Of a DNA stretch of 64,000 bases, positions 7,584 to 14,355 are shown one piece after another. Both the position numbers and the translations under genes were made by a program. The stretch's first letter is position 1. Every line of letters starts with the position of its first letter. The DNA lies in assembly GCF_035961655.1 (NCBI RefSeq), contig NZ_CP108393.1:4385501-4449500 (forward strand), given 5' to 3'. This DNA comes from Streptomyces sp. NBC_01317. Its GTDB lineage: Bacteria; Actinomycetota; Actinomycetes; Streptomycetales; Streptomycetaceae. A model generated the notes under the pieces. The model was not told the DNA's origin and did not search any database. It saw nothing but the letters and a program-made list of their open reading frames with translations.

Positions 7584-8051
7584 GTGCCGGACCAGGCCAG
7601 TCCTCGGGGGACCTTCCGGAAGATCGCTGATGTGGTGAAGGCCCGGATCGAGACCGATGCGGGGATGACGGAGCTTCCATCCGTGGCAGACCTCATGAGC
7701 GACCACGGGATCTCCCGTGGTGTGGCGCTCCGGGCTTTCGCGGTACTCAAAGAGGAGGGGCTCGCCGAACCGGTGCCCGGTGGGCGTTGGCGAGTCGTCA
7801 GAGAGGGACAGTACGAGGACCGCCGGCCGCTGGCCGAACGGCTCGCGGATGTGGTCATCACCGAGAAGCTATCGGTGGGAGACACGTTCCCGAGTGCGTC
7901 CGAGTTGAGCAAGATCTTCGGGGTGGCGCGGCCGACTGTGAGTAAGGCGCTGGACAAGCTGCAAGCGTCCGGGCTGCTGTCCGAAGGGAAGCAGGGCAAG
8001 CCGCGGACCGTACGGTCCTTGCCGGAGAGGAATGAGGGTCGCAGGTCTTGA
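7584..8051 (+). CDS. GntR-family regulator with two winged helices (KorSA-like)
   Basis: A 155-residue protein from a GTG preceded by GGGAGAGGGAGAA. It contains two GntR-type winged-helix units in tandem. The first is around FRKIADVVKARIETD with LPSVADLMSDHGISRGVALRA. The second is RPLAERLADVVITEKLSVGD with FPSASELSKIFGVARPTVSKAL. In pSAM2 the GntR protein KorSA represses the activator and transfer genes, and the position at the element edge fits that role. ATGs at 7518 and 7533 are alternative starts but lack a ribosome site. The stop overlaps the next start (TTGA). Confidence 0.8.
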   Translation: MPDQASPRGTFRKIADVVKARIETDAGMTELPSVADLMSDHGISRGVALRAFAVLKEEGLAEPVPGGRWRVVREGQYEDRRPLAERLADVVITEKLSVGDTFPSASELSKIFGVARPTVSKALDKLQASGLLSEGKQGKPRTVRSLPERNEGRRS

Positions 8052-8620
8052 GCACGACGCAGCTCACGGAGTGGGCTTACCCCCTTGCTGAATCGCTTCT
8101 TGCCGAGCCGTTGCCGCGTCGGTGGAAGCACTGCCTTGGCGTGGCCGAACGGGCGCGGTCGCTCGCGCCCGTCCTCGGCACAGATGCCGACCTCATGGAG
8201 GCCACGGCAGTACTGCATGACATCGGCTACTCGCCAGACCTGGTCAAGACGGGGTTCCATCCGCTGGACGGCGCTCGATACCTGCGGGAGACGGCCCATG
8301 CCGACGAACGGGTTGTGAGCCTTGTCGCTCACCATTCGTGTGCATGGATGGAAGCTGAGGCTCGCGGACTCCGCGAAGAGCTGGAAGCCGAGTTCGCTCG
8401 TGAGCGCGCCCACCTTGCCGATGCTCTCTGCTACTGCGACATGAACACGACGCCGGACGGCATCGCTACGAATCCGGTGGATCGGGTCAACGAGATCGCG
8501 GGTCGGTACGGCGCGGACAGCCTGATCGGTAGGTTCATCCGCCGGGCCGAACCGGAGATCCTTTCCAGTACGGCACGGGTGCTCGAACGGCTTGCCGCTG
8601 CGGAGCGTCAGCCGACGTAG
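8048..8620 (+). CDS. HD-domain phosphohydrolase
   Basis: A 190-residue protein beginning at a TTG that overlaps the stop of the GntR gene, so translation is probably coupled. The HD signature is complete: H in RRWKHCLGVAERA, the HD pair in ATAVLHDIGYSPDL, then LVAHHSC and a later Asp in ADALCYCDMNT. HD proteins are metal-dependent phosphohydrolases acting on nucleotides. AICEs often carry one in this regulatory cluster, but its substrate is not known. The 3' end overlaps the convergent Nudix gene by 13 bp. Confidence 0.8.
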   Translation: MSTTQLTEWAYPLAESLLAEPLPRRWKHCLGVAERARSLAPVLGTDADLMEATAVLHDIGYSPDLVKTGFHPLDGARYLRETAHADERVVSLVAHHSCAWMEAEARGLREELEAEFARERAHLADALCYCDMNTTPDGIATNPVDRVNEIAGRYGADSLIGRFIRRAEPEILSSTARVLERLAAAERQPT

Positions 8621-9081
8621 GGCGCCGTACGCGTCCGGTCCATCGCGTGCTCGATCCTGAGTCGCATGGTTGGGTGGATGTCGAACGTCGACAGGTCCGC
8701 TGGGGAAACCCAGCGGACCTGTGTCGTTTCGTCGCTCGTACGAACGTCGCCGCCGACGGGCCGGGCGCGGAAACAGATGCTGAACTGCTGCCGTGCCTCG
8801 CCGTCGTCGTACAGCATCACGTGGCCGGGGTCCGTGTAGATCCCGGACAAGTCCACGACTTCGGCCTTGATGCCGGTCTCTTCCCAGACCTCCCGCACCA
8901 CGGTGTCACTGATGGATTCGCCTACCTCGTGGCCACCTCCGGGCAGTGCCCAGCGTCCGTTGTCGGATCGCTTGATCACCAGCACTTCGTCCGCGTCGTT
9001 CTGTACGAAGCCCACGACGGAGGGCACGACAGAGTTGGCCGGCGGCGCGTCAGGGTCGTGCAAGTAGTCGATGCGTCCCAT
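8608..9081 (-). CDS. Nudix hydrolase (Pif-like)
   Basis: A 157-residue protein with an intact Nudix box: GGGHEVGES, then a REVWEETGI core matching GX5EX7REUXEEXGU. It is flanked by the usual DEVLVIKRSDNGRWALPGG strand. Nudix enzymes hydrolyse nucleoside diphosphate derivatives. In pSAM2 the Pif immunity factor contains a Nudix motif and blocks redundant transfer into cells already carrying the element, so an immunity role is a reasonable inference from family and position. It is transcribed leftward behind the XRE regulator, 3 bp after its stop. Confidence 0.8.
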   Translation of the reverse strand: MGRIDYLHDPDAPPANSVVPSVVGFVQNDADEVLVIKRSDNGRWALPGGGHEVGESISDTVVREVWEETGIKAEVVDLSGIYTDPGHVMLYDDGEARQQFSICFRARPVGGDVRTSDETTQVRWVSPADLSTFDIHPTMRLRIEHAMDRTRTAPYVG

Positions 9082-9084
9082 GGT

Positions 9085-9843
9085 TCAAGCTCCTGTAATG
9101 TCGTGATCGGTGACGGGGCGTGCGCTTCCCCAGGTCTGTTCGATGCTATTCGCGTAGGTGTCGAACAGCCCGCCGCCCGGGAGTCGCCGGAGGTGAAGGA
9201 CAGGCGCCATGTAGGCGCCGATGCCGTACACGTGCGTATTCACGAGCATCTCGTTGTCCGAGCGGAAGAGCGAGTTGTAGAGGGTCCCGTCGTGTAGACG
9301 GAAGCCGATGTCTGGGTGGCTCGTGAAGAGCGGGCGGTAGTTGACCAGGGCGTTGCGGATTTTGCCGTCCATGATGCGGTGCCCCTCGTCTATCCCCCGC
9401 TGTTGTACCGCAGCGCAGTCGGGGTCACCCAACAGGATGCGTACCTGGGTGGTCCCCTGGGCCTTCCGCTTGAGCAGATCGTGAAACAGCGGGTCCTCAG
9501 ACAGCCACAGGCCGGAGTAGACGAGGACGTCCAGGAAGGTCTCAGCCTGTTCGTACAGCTCACGCCAGAGAGTGTTGGGCACCATGTGGCGGTGCGGATA
9601 GACGGTGACGATCTCCGCTCTACTCAGGTCTGAGGCGGTGTCGACGGCGCGATCGTCGTTCCACAGCGTCGTCACGTCGACTTTGAGGAGTGCCGCAGTT
9701 GCGTACTGGTGGCGCCGGTACGGCACCTTCCCCTGCGTGATCCAGCGCTCGACGGTCTTGGGGTTGACCTCGATGGCGTCTGCCAAATCCTGGATCGTCA
9801 CGCCCTGAGCCAAGAGTGCTGATCTCAACCGCTCGTTGGACAT
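9085..9843 (-). CDS. XRE-type HTH regulator with C-terminal sensor-like domain
   Basis: A 252-residue protein. The N-terminal HTH is LLAQGVTIQDLADAIEVN with PKTVERWITQGKVPYR. The remaining 180 residues (AEIVTVYPHRHMVPNTLWRE..., VYSGLWLSEDPLFHDLL, VRILLGDPD) match a domain often joined to such HTHs in Streptomyces (DUF5919-like, from memory). It has a PLD-like feel but lacks an HxK motif. It is divergent from the transfer operon across a 492-bp regulatory gap and co-directional with the Nudix gene, so it probably governs both. The ligand is unknown. Confidence 0.75.
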   Translation of the reverse strand: MSNERLRSALLAQGVTIQDLADAIEVNPKTVERWITQGKVPYRRHQYATAALLKVDVTTLWNDDRAVDTASDLSRAEIVTVYPHRHMVPNTLWRELYEQAETFLDVLVYSGLWLSEDPLFHDLLKRKAQGTTQVRILLGDPDCAAVQQRGIDEGHRIMDGKIRNALVNYRPLFTSHPDIGFRLHDGTLYNSLFRSDNEMLVNTHVYGIGAYMAPVLHLRRLPGGGLFDTYANSIEQTWGSARPVTDHDITGA

Positions 9844-9997
9844 CTCTACTCCCGATGGGACGTCTAGGGACCTCTTGAAGGTAGCCAGATGAGCCCAAGG
9901 TGTCCATGCAGCGGGTAACCAACGCCCCTCACCTGCGGCGATGCTGATGGTGCGCCAGGAAGTCCCGGCGCGAAACCGAGGAAGTTCGCCGACCGAC

Positions 9998-10033
9998 TTG
10001 ACGGATGCCTCATGTAGGACCTGTAATACAGGT
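9998..10033 (+). promoter_or_regulatory. Candidate promoter with palindromic operator for the transfer operon
   Basis: TTGACG (9998-10003), an 18-nt spacer and TGTAAT (10022-10027) form a plausible promoter. The palindrome ACCTGTA-A-TACAGGT (10019-10033, 7-bp arms) sits over the -10. A GntR dimer typically binds such a site. The repressor could be the element's KorSA-like protein or the XRE protein. Confidence 0.55.
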
Positions 10034-10245
10034 ATCGCATTGAACCGCGCGGTACTCGGTTCGGGATTGCTCGCTTGGAAGACGGCTTTGGTCGTATCCC
10101 ATCGGGCCCTGAGCTGGCTGTTTCTTGACAACTCAACAGTGAGCTGAATGAGGCCGCCGCCTCCTCGATAAGGCGGTCAGCGCGACACAGGTTCGCGCAC
10201 ATCTCGTATCGGTTCAGCGGCCCTCGGGTCGCTGCCGGTTGCCTC

Positions 10246-10280
10246 CCCTGCCCGTCCGGCCACTGGTCGTACGGGCAGGG
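10246..10280 (+). promoter_or_regulatory. Hairpin in the transfer-operon leader
   Basis: CCCTGCCCGT (10246-10255) and ACGGGCAGGG (10271-10280) form a perfect 10-bp stem with a 15-nt loop, 55 bp before the first ATG. It could be an early terminator/attenuator or an RNA-stabilising leader. Nothing in the sequence distinguishes these. Confidence 0.45.
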
Positions 10281-10335
10281 CCGAGGGGAGCCGGAACACC
10301 TCCGGACCTGCACCGACACCGCAGGAAAGGCAGTC

Positions 10336-10788
10336 ATGACAGGAACGATCCTCGCGATTCTCGGCACGCTGGCCGGGACGCTGGTTGCCGGATTCATGCA
10401 GCACCGGACCACCTCCCGCACCGCGCAGGACGCGGTGGCGGAGCGTCGACGTCAGGCGCTGGCCGAAGCCGTCCCGGCGCTGCTGGCCGCGCTGGTCCGC
10501 CACCGCGAACAGCAGTACTTGAAGATCGTGGCCCGCCGTGAAGGCGAACCCGAGACGGCCGAGGCGCGGCAGGCCCGGTACGCGGCCCGCTCGGCTGTGA
10601 CCGGCGCCATGGACACGCTCCACATGGCCACGGACCACCCCGCCCTGCTCGCTCTCGCGCAGGAAGCGGTGGACGCGGCTTTCGCGCTCGGAGACGTGCC
10701 GGCAGAAGAGCTGGACGCGGCGGGACTTCGGGCCCGCCAGGCGCACACCGCACTGCGCACCGCCGGTGCCGCGCACCTCTACGCCTGA
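10336..10788 (+). CDS. Membrane-anchored helical protein of AICE transfer operon (KilB-like)
   Basis: A 150-residue protein. Residues 3-20 (GTILAILGTLAGTLVAGF) are an N-terminal membrane helix, and the rest is helical and rich in Ala, Arg and Glu (TTSRTAQDAVAERRRQAL, then repeated AARSAVTGAMDTL and AQEAVDAAFAL segments). Similar short proteins opening the spread operon of Streptomyces elements are often called KilB, which is from memory and not confirmed. The ribosome site GGAAAGG lies upstream. It is first in the operon, so it is probably expressed on release of repression. No enzymatic motif is visible. Confidence 0.6.
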   Translation: MTGTILAILGTLAGTLVAGFMQHRTTSRTAQDAVAERRRQALAEAVPALLAALVRHREQQYLKIVARREGEPETAEARQARYAARSAVTGAMDTLHMATDHPALLALAQEAVDAAFALGDVPAEELDAAGLRARQAHTALRTAGAAHLYA

Positions 10789-10830
10789 CCTCAACCCCAC
10801 CGTCGCACACCCTGATTGAGGAGTAACCCC

Positions 10831-11046
10831 ATGCTCGGACGACGACGCCACACCGACGCTCAGGCCGCGCTCACCCAGCAGGCCGATGACCTCAAGTGCG
10901 CGGCCCGCGCGAGGAAGTGGGGCATGGACGACAGCGCGAAGAAGTGGAAGGCCAGCGCGGATGCCGCGTTCGGCGACTTCGCCCGCATCACGCAGGAAGA
11001 GCACGACCGCAAGCAGCAGGAGAAGCAGGACCGCAGGAAGAGGTAG
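10831..11046 (+). CDS. Small charged hypothetical AICE protein
   Basis: A 71-residue protein from the ATG at 10831, with GAGGAG 7 nt upstream. It is almost entirely hydrophilic and helical, and ends in a basic run (EEHDRKQQEKQDRRKR). No membrane segment or known motif is visible. The composition suggests nucleic-acid binding or a coiled coil. It lies 42 bp after the KilB-like gene and is followed within 8 bp by a tRNA-like structure and then a terminator, so it appears to end this first transcription unit. Function unknown. Confidence 0.6.
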   Translation: MLGRRRHTDAQAALTQQADDLKCAARARKWGMDDSAKKWKASADAAFGDFARITQEEHDRKQQEKQDRRKR

Positions 11047-11053
11047 CAGTACC

Positions 11054-11100
11054 GCCCCGATGGTCGCAGGCCGGGTTCGACTCCCGGCCGGGGCACTCCA
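11054..11100 (+). ncRNA. tRNA-like acceptor/T-arm mini-structure
   Basis: GCCCCGA (11054-11060) can pair with CCGGGGC (11088-11094) at six of seven positions, like an acceptor stem. Immediately inside the 3' strand is a perfect T-arm: CCGGG, loop TTCGACT (a full match to the TTCRANY consensus), CCCGG (11071-11087). An unpaired A (11095) follows at the discriminator position, then CTCCA. Only 10 nt link the two parts, so D and anticodon arms are absent. It is not a normal tRNA. It could be a decaying tRNA 3' end or a functional mimic in the operon transcript. Confidence 0.5.
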
Positions 11101-11112
11101 TCCACGAACGGC

Positions 11113-11142
11113 GCGGCCCCGGTGGTGAGACACCGGGGCCGC
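11113..11142 (+). terminator. Perfect 12-bp hairpin terminator
   Basis: GCGGCCCCGGTG (11113-11124), loop GTGAGA, and CACCGGGGCCGC (11131-11142), followed by TGTTTGGG. It ends the first two-gene unit, directly after the tRNA-like structure and 40 bp before the next gene. Confidence 0.8.
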
Positions 11143-11181
11143 TGTTTGGGCCGTTCCCACCGTCTAAGGAGTGCACGACCC

Positions 11182-11478
11182 ATGAGAAGTATCGTCGCTG
11201 GTCATGTGGCTGTCACGGCCACTGAGTTTGTCGAACTCGCGCTCGGTAGCCCGCTGGATCTGTGGCTGGGTGTCGCGGGTGAGAGTGAGATGGAGCGGGC
11301 GGCCCGTCTGGACGCGGCCCGGGACATCCTCGCGGATGAGCCGGATCTTCCGGACCGGGTGAGCCGGGTTGCCGCTGAGGCGATCGAGGCGTTCGCCCCG
11401 GAGTTGTTCAACGTCACTCCGCTCGCGCCCCGGGTCACCGCCCGGCGTCGGAACTCCCGGAAGGGAGCGGCGGCATGA
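11182..11478 (+). CDS. Hypothetical AICE protein, first of the coupled spread operon
   Basis: A 98-residue soluble, acidic protein with a basic C-terminal tail (RVTARRRNSRKGAAA). Its ATG has TAAGGAG upstream. The middle reads EMERAARLDAARDILADEP and RVSRVAAEAIEAFAPEL, mostly amphipathic helices. No recognised domain. Its stop overlaps the next start (ATGA), so it opens a chain of five genes joined by 1-4 bp overlaps, a sign that the products are needed together. It may be a regulatory or scaffolding protein for plasmid spread, which is inferred from context only. Confidence 0.6.
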   Translation: MRSIVAGHVAVTATEFVELALGSPLDLWLGVAGESEMERAARLDAARDILADEPDLPDRVSRVAAEAIEAFAPELFNVTPLAPRVTARRRNSRKGAAA

Positions 11479-11936
11479 GCAGCACACTGGAGACTCGCCT
11501 CACCGCCGCTCATGCGGAGGTGAAGGCGGAGATCGCCCGCACCGACACCAAGACGTCGTTGTTGCTGGCGTTCATCGGCGCCCTGCTGGCTGGGGTGTGG
11601 ACGGTCGCCAAGGACGCGCCCCTGCCGGTCGCCTCGCTGGTCGTCGGTGGGTTGGGGGTGGGTCTGTTGCTGGTTGCGGCGGGTCTGCTGCTGCGGGCGG
11701 TGCGACCGAACATGTCCGGCGCGGCCGTGGCGGGCTTCCCGTACTGGGCCCGGCTTACCGCCGAGGAGATCCGTACCGCGCTGGCGGAAGACCGGCGCGG
11801 GGCGGACATCGCGAATCTCTCCCGTATCGCCGTGGCCAAGTTCCGCTGCCTGTCCCGCGCGGTCGACCTGACCTGCGCGGCCGGCGTGCTGCTGATCCTG
11901 GCCGCTGTGATCGCGATCGGGGGTGGGCTGGTATGA
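11475..11936 (+). CDS. Pycsar-effector-like membrane protein (PycTM/DUF5706)
   Basis: A 153-residue protein. An N-terminal helix AHAEVKAEIARTDTKTSLLL leads into TM1 (AFIGALLAGVWTVA), TM2 follows (LVVGGLGVGLLLVAAGLLL), then a cytosolic segment with WARLTAEEIRTALAEDR and LSRIAVAKFRCLSRAVDL, and TM3 (AAGVLLILAAVIAIGG). This helix-TM-TM-helix-TM layout with the RTDTKxSLLL start matches the membrane effectors of Pycsar cyclic-nucleotide defence. The match is from pattern memory. It is translationally coupled on both sides and lies two genes before a GGDEF cyclase. In this setting it may serve conjugation instead of defence. Confidence 0.65.
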   Translation: MSSTLETRLTAAHAEVKAEIARTDTKTSLLLAFIGALLAGVWTVAKDAPLPVASLVVGGLGVGLLLVAAGLLLRAVRPNMSGAAVAGFPYWARLTAEEIRTALAEDRRGADIANLSRIAVAKFRCLSRAVDLTCAAGVLLILAAVIAIGGGLV

Positions 11937-12781
11937 ACCGCACTGCCAAGACCCTGCTCGTTCTCGCGCTGGTTGGTGTGGTCGGGATGGCGTTTCGGGT
12001 GTCGTGGAACGCGTTGCGGGACGTGGCCCGTGCGATCGGCGCGGACGCGACCGGGGCGACCTTGTATCCGTTCGTGGTTGACGGCCTGATGGCCCTCGCG
12101 TTGGTCGCTGCCCTGGTTCTGGTCGGGGATGACCGCCGGTTCGCGCTGCGGGTGTTGGCCGCTTACACGGTCGCCTCGCTGGTCCTGAACTACGTGCACG
12201 GGCTCGTTCCCGCCCTGCACAGTCGGGCGGTCGACTGGGGACAGTTGGCCGACTGGAACCCCGCCAACTGGGCCCTGGTCCTGCTCGCCACCTCGCTCCC
12301 GGTCGGGTCGATCTACTTCGGTTCCGACCTCGTGGCCAAGGTCCTGCACCACCGACCGGCCCCGATCACAGATCAGGATGTATCGACGCAGGTCATCGCA
12401 AATCGGTTGGGGTCTGACCTGCGGAAGTCGACCCCCGTGCCGCCTGCCCCGGTGGCCGAACTTCCGGCCCCCGCCGCTGTCAAGTCGGTGCCGGAAGTTG
12501 AGCCGACCGAGACGGCACCGGTGAAAGCCGCCGAGGCTGTCGAGTCGCGTCCGCGTCGGTCGACGGGTCCGGTACCTGAGTCGGCACGCACCCCCCGACC
12601 GACCCGCACCCCGGACCAACTCCTCACCGAGGCCCGGTCGGCCACGGCCGACTGGCCGGACGCGGACCTGACAGCCGAAGCGGTCCGCAAGGCGGTCCGT
12701 ACGTCGTCCGCCAACGCCCGCACCCTGCGCGACGCGCTGCGGGCCGAACGGGCCGAGACGCGTGAGGCGGTGACGGTATGA
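11933..12781 (+). CDS. DUF2637 / SpdB-like spread protein
   Basis: A 282-residue protein. The first 140 residues hold four membrane helices (TLLVLALVGVVGMAFRVSW, YPFVVDGLMALALVAALVLV, RVLAAYTVASLVLNYVHGL, WALVLLATSLPVGSIYFGS), the pattern of DUF2637 proteins of Streptomyces conjugative elements. The C-terminal half is cytosolic and Pro/Glu-rich, ending in a DNA-binding-like helical segment (TAEAVRKAVRTSSANARTL). Spd proteins support spread of the element between compartments of the recipient mycelium, seen as pock enlargement. Start and stop overlap both neighbours by 4 bp. Confidence 0.8.
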   Translation: MNRTAKTLLVLALVGVVGMAFRVSWNALRDVARAIGADATGATLYPFVVDGLMALALVAALVLVGDDRRFALRVLAAYTVASLVLNYVHGLVPALHSRAVDWGQLADWNPANWALVLLATSLPVGSIYFGSDLVAKVLHHRPAPITDQDVSTQVIANRLGSDLRKSTPVPPAPVAELPAPAAVKSVPEVEPTETAPVKAAEAVESRPRRSTGPVPESARTPRPTRTPDQLLTEARSATADWPDADLTAEAVRKAVRTSSANARTLRDALRAERAETREAVTV

Positions 12782-13425
12782 GCGCCGCCCTGACCGTGCT
12801 GGCGACCGCCGGGCCGCTCGCGGCCGGATGGTCCACCCACCTGTACGTACTGCGCCGCCGGTTGAGCACCGCCCGCCGCGACCCGCTCACCGGGCTGCGG
12901 ACCCGGGACGGCTTCACCCGCCGCGCCACCACACTCCTGCGGGATGAGCGGGCCGTGGTGGTCCTCGCGGACGTCGACCGCTTCAAGCAGATCAACGACA
13001 CCCACGGCCACGCGGCCGGGGACGCGCTGCTGAAAGCAACGGCGGACCGGCTCGCCCACTACGTCGGCACCGACGGAGTCGCCGGACGGCTGGGCGGGGA
13101 TGAGTTTGCGGCCGTGGTCATCGACAAGCACGGCACTGTCGCGGACCTGCTGACCATTCTTCACGGGGTCCTCGCGCGGCCGGCGGCCGGGCTGGACCCG
13201 GCGGTGCACACCACGGTCTCGCTCGGCTGGGTCCGTGTGACGGACTTCCCCGGCGAGGACCTGTCGGGCCTGTTACGGCGGGCGGATGAGGCCATGTACG
13301 CGGCCAAGCAAGCCCGCGCGGGTGTACGGCGGGCCGGTCTCGGGATGCTCTTCGCGACCCTGACCGGCCGCCGCTCCGGACGCCGGGGCGCCCGTACCGG
13401 CGGCCCGATGGGCAGGGCCGCGTAG
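12778..13425 (+). CDS. GGDEF-domain diguanylate cyclase-like protein
   Basis: A 215-residue protein. One N-terminal hydrophobic segment (LTVLATAGPLAAGW) precedes a full GGDEF domain: DPLTGLRTRDGF at 35-46, LADVDRFKQINDTHGH at 63-78, and the signature RLGGDEF at 104-110. The active-site residues are intact, so cyclic di-GMP synthesis is expected. No RxxD inhibitory site precedes the signature, so product inhibition may be absent. A basic tail ends the protein. It is coupled to the DUF2637 gene upstream and to the zinc protein downstream. Cyclic di-GMP controls Streptomyces development through BldD, so an element-borne cyclase could delay sporulation during spread (inference). Confidence 0.85.
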   Translation: MSAALTVLATAGPLAAGWSTHLYVLRRRLSTARRDPLTGLRTRDGFTRRATTLLRDERAVVVLADVDRFKQINDTHGHAAGDALLKATADRLAHYVGTDGVAGRLGGDEFAAVVIDKHGTVADLLTILHGVLARPAAGLDPAVHTTVSLGWVRVTDFPGEDLSGLLRRADEAMYAAKQARAGVRRAGLGMLFATLTGRRSGRRGARTGGPMGRAA

Positions 13426-13817
13426 TGGGTGGGCGCTTCTGGGACCCGGACGGAGCTGAGTACGGGCTCCCCACCTTCCCGTTCCGCATGGCCCCGGACG
13501 GGTACGCGACGCGCCGCCAGCTCCGTGCCGCCGGGCTGCGGCCCGGGGGGCAGTTGGCCGCCGCGCAACTGCTGTGGTTCTCCAACCGCCGCCGCCGCGC
13601 GGGTCAGCCGCCGACGCTGCGTGTGGCCTACCTCTACCACCGCGACCTCGCCAAACCGGTCCGGCCGATGACCCCCGCGAAGTGGGCCGCTCTCGACAAG
13701 GCGAACGCGGCCCGCCGTGTCTGTCCCGAGTGCCGTATCGACGCCGGATACCGCATCCCGACCTCGCTCGGCATGTGCGTGAGCTGCGCGTATCCCGAAG
13801 ACCAGCGCGCTGTCTGA
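13425..13817 (+). CDS. RRQRL-type zinc-binding protein
   Basis: A 130-residue protein whose GTG overlaps the upstream TAG by one base. The N-terminal part has WDPDGAEYGLPTFPFRMAPDG, followed by YATRRQLRAAGLRPGG, the position of the RRQRL motif that names this family of AICE proteins. A C-terminal zinc ribbon has CPEC (about residue 101) and CVSC (about residue 121). A short YLY segment lies between them. Function is unknown. Conservation within spread operons suggests a nucleic-acid or adaptor role. The family name is recalled, not searched. Confidence 0.65.
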   Translation: MGGRFWDPDGAEYGLPTFPFRMAPDGYATRRQLRAAGLRPGGQLAAAQLLWFSNRRRRAGQPPTLRVAYLYHRDLAKPVRPMTPAKWAALDKANAARRVCPECRIDAGYRIPTSLGMCVSCAYPEDQRAV

Positions 13818-13841
13818 CCTTATTTCTGAGAGGAGCCCGTG

Positions 13842-14213
13842 ATGGGCCTGTTCAACCGCAAAGCCCGTGTGCAGACCGAGGAAGAGCGTTACCGGGAGGC
13901 GGCCGAGGCGCGGGCCGTTGAGGCGGATCGTCGGGCCCGCTACGACGCCGTGAACCGGCAGGCATCCGCGCTGGCCCAGGAACGCCGGGAGGCGCGTGCG
14001 CAGAAGCGCAGCCGGATCAAGACCGTGGGCGAGATCCGGAAGGTCGGCCCCGGCAAGTACGTCACCACCGGGTGGGAGATCGACGTCCCGGACAACAGCG
14101 GCCGGGGACGCGTCGTAGAGGACAAGGTGCAGCACACCGGCGACCTGGGCGGATTCACTCCGGCCGAACTGTGCGCCGTCGCTCACGGCCCTCGCTGCCG
14201 CCGCTGCCGCTGA
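13842..14213 (+). CDS. Hypothetical coiled-coil AICE protein
   Basis: A 123-residue protein from the ATG at 13842 (GAGAGG ribosome site). Residues 10-65 are a long charged helix (TEEERYREAAEARAVEADRR, then QERREARAQKRSR). A short beta-rich part follows (KYVTTGWEIDVPDN), and it ends in a CRRCR cysteine pair. It is the last gene before the hairpin that separates the spread operon from traB. I do not recognise the family, and the helix suggests oligomerisation. Confidence 0.6.
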   Translation: MGLFNRKARVQTEEERYREAAEARAVEADRRARYDAVNRQASALAQERREARAQKRSRIKTVGEIRKVGPGKYVTTGWEIDVPDNSGRGRVVEDKVQHTGDLGGFTPAELCAVAHGPRCRRCR

Positions 14214-14282
14214 CCCACCGCCCCGGCATTCACGCCGTGAGGGCGCCCGATCGGATCGGGCCCGGGGCACGCACCGCACAGC

Positions 14283-14324
14283 AGGGGCCCGGACGGGGGC
14301 CTACCAAGCGCCGTCCGGGCCCCT
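14283..14324 (+). terminator. 14-bp hairpin between spread operon and traB
   Basis: AGGGGCCCGGACGG (14283-14296) and CCGTCCGGGCCCCT (14311-14324) pair perfectly around a 14-nt loop. It lies 70 bp after the previous stop and 32 bp before the traB start, so it may terminate or attenuate read-through into traB. Confidence 0.75.
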
Positions 14325-14355
14325 CTCCAACCCCAGTGTCCGGGGAGGACATTCA

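Larger units (their letters stand above)
9844..10335. other. 492-bp regulatory intergenic region
   Basis: This gap separates the leftward XRE/Nudix unit from the rightward transfer operon. It holds a candidate promoter with an overlapping palindrome (9998-10033), a further TTGACA at 10125-10130 without a convincing -10, and a hairpin at 10246-10280. I find no gene-like reading frame in it. Confidence 0.6.

Noticed and set aside
9864..10421. Minus-strand open frame of 185 codons crossing the AICE control region
   Set aside because: No ribosome site or domain. It overlaps the promoter, the hairpin and the start of the KilB-like gene.
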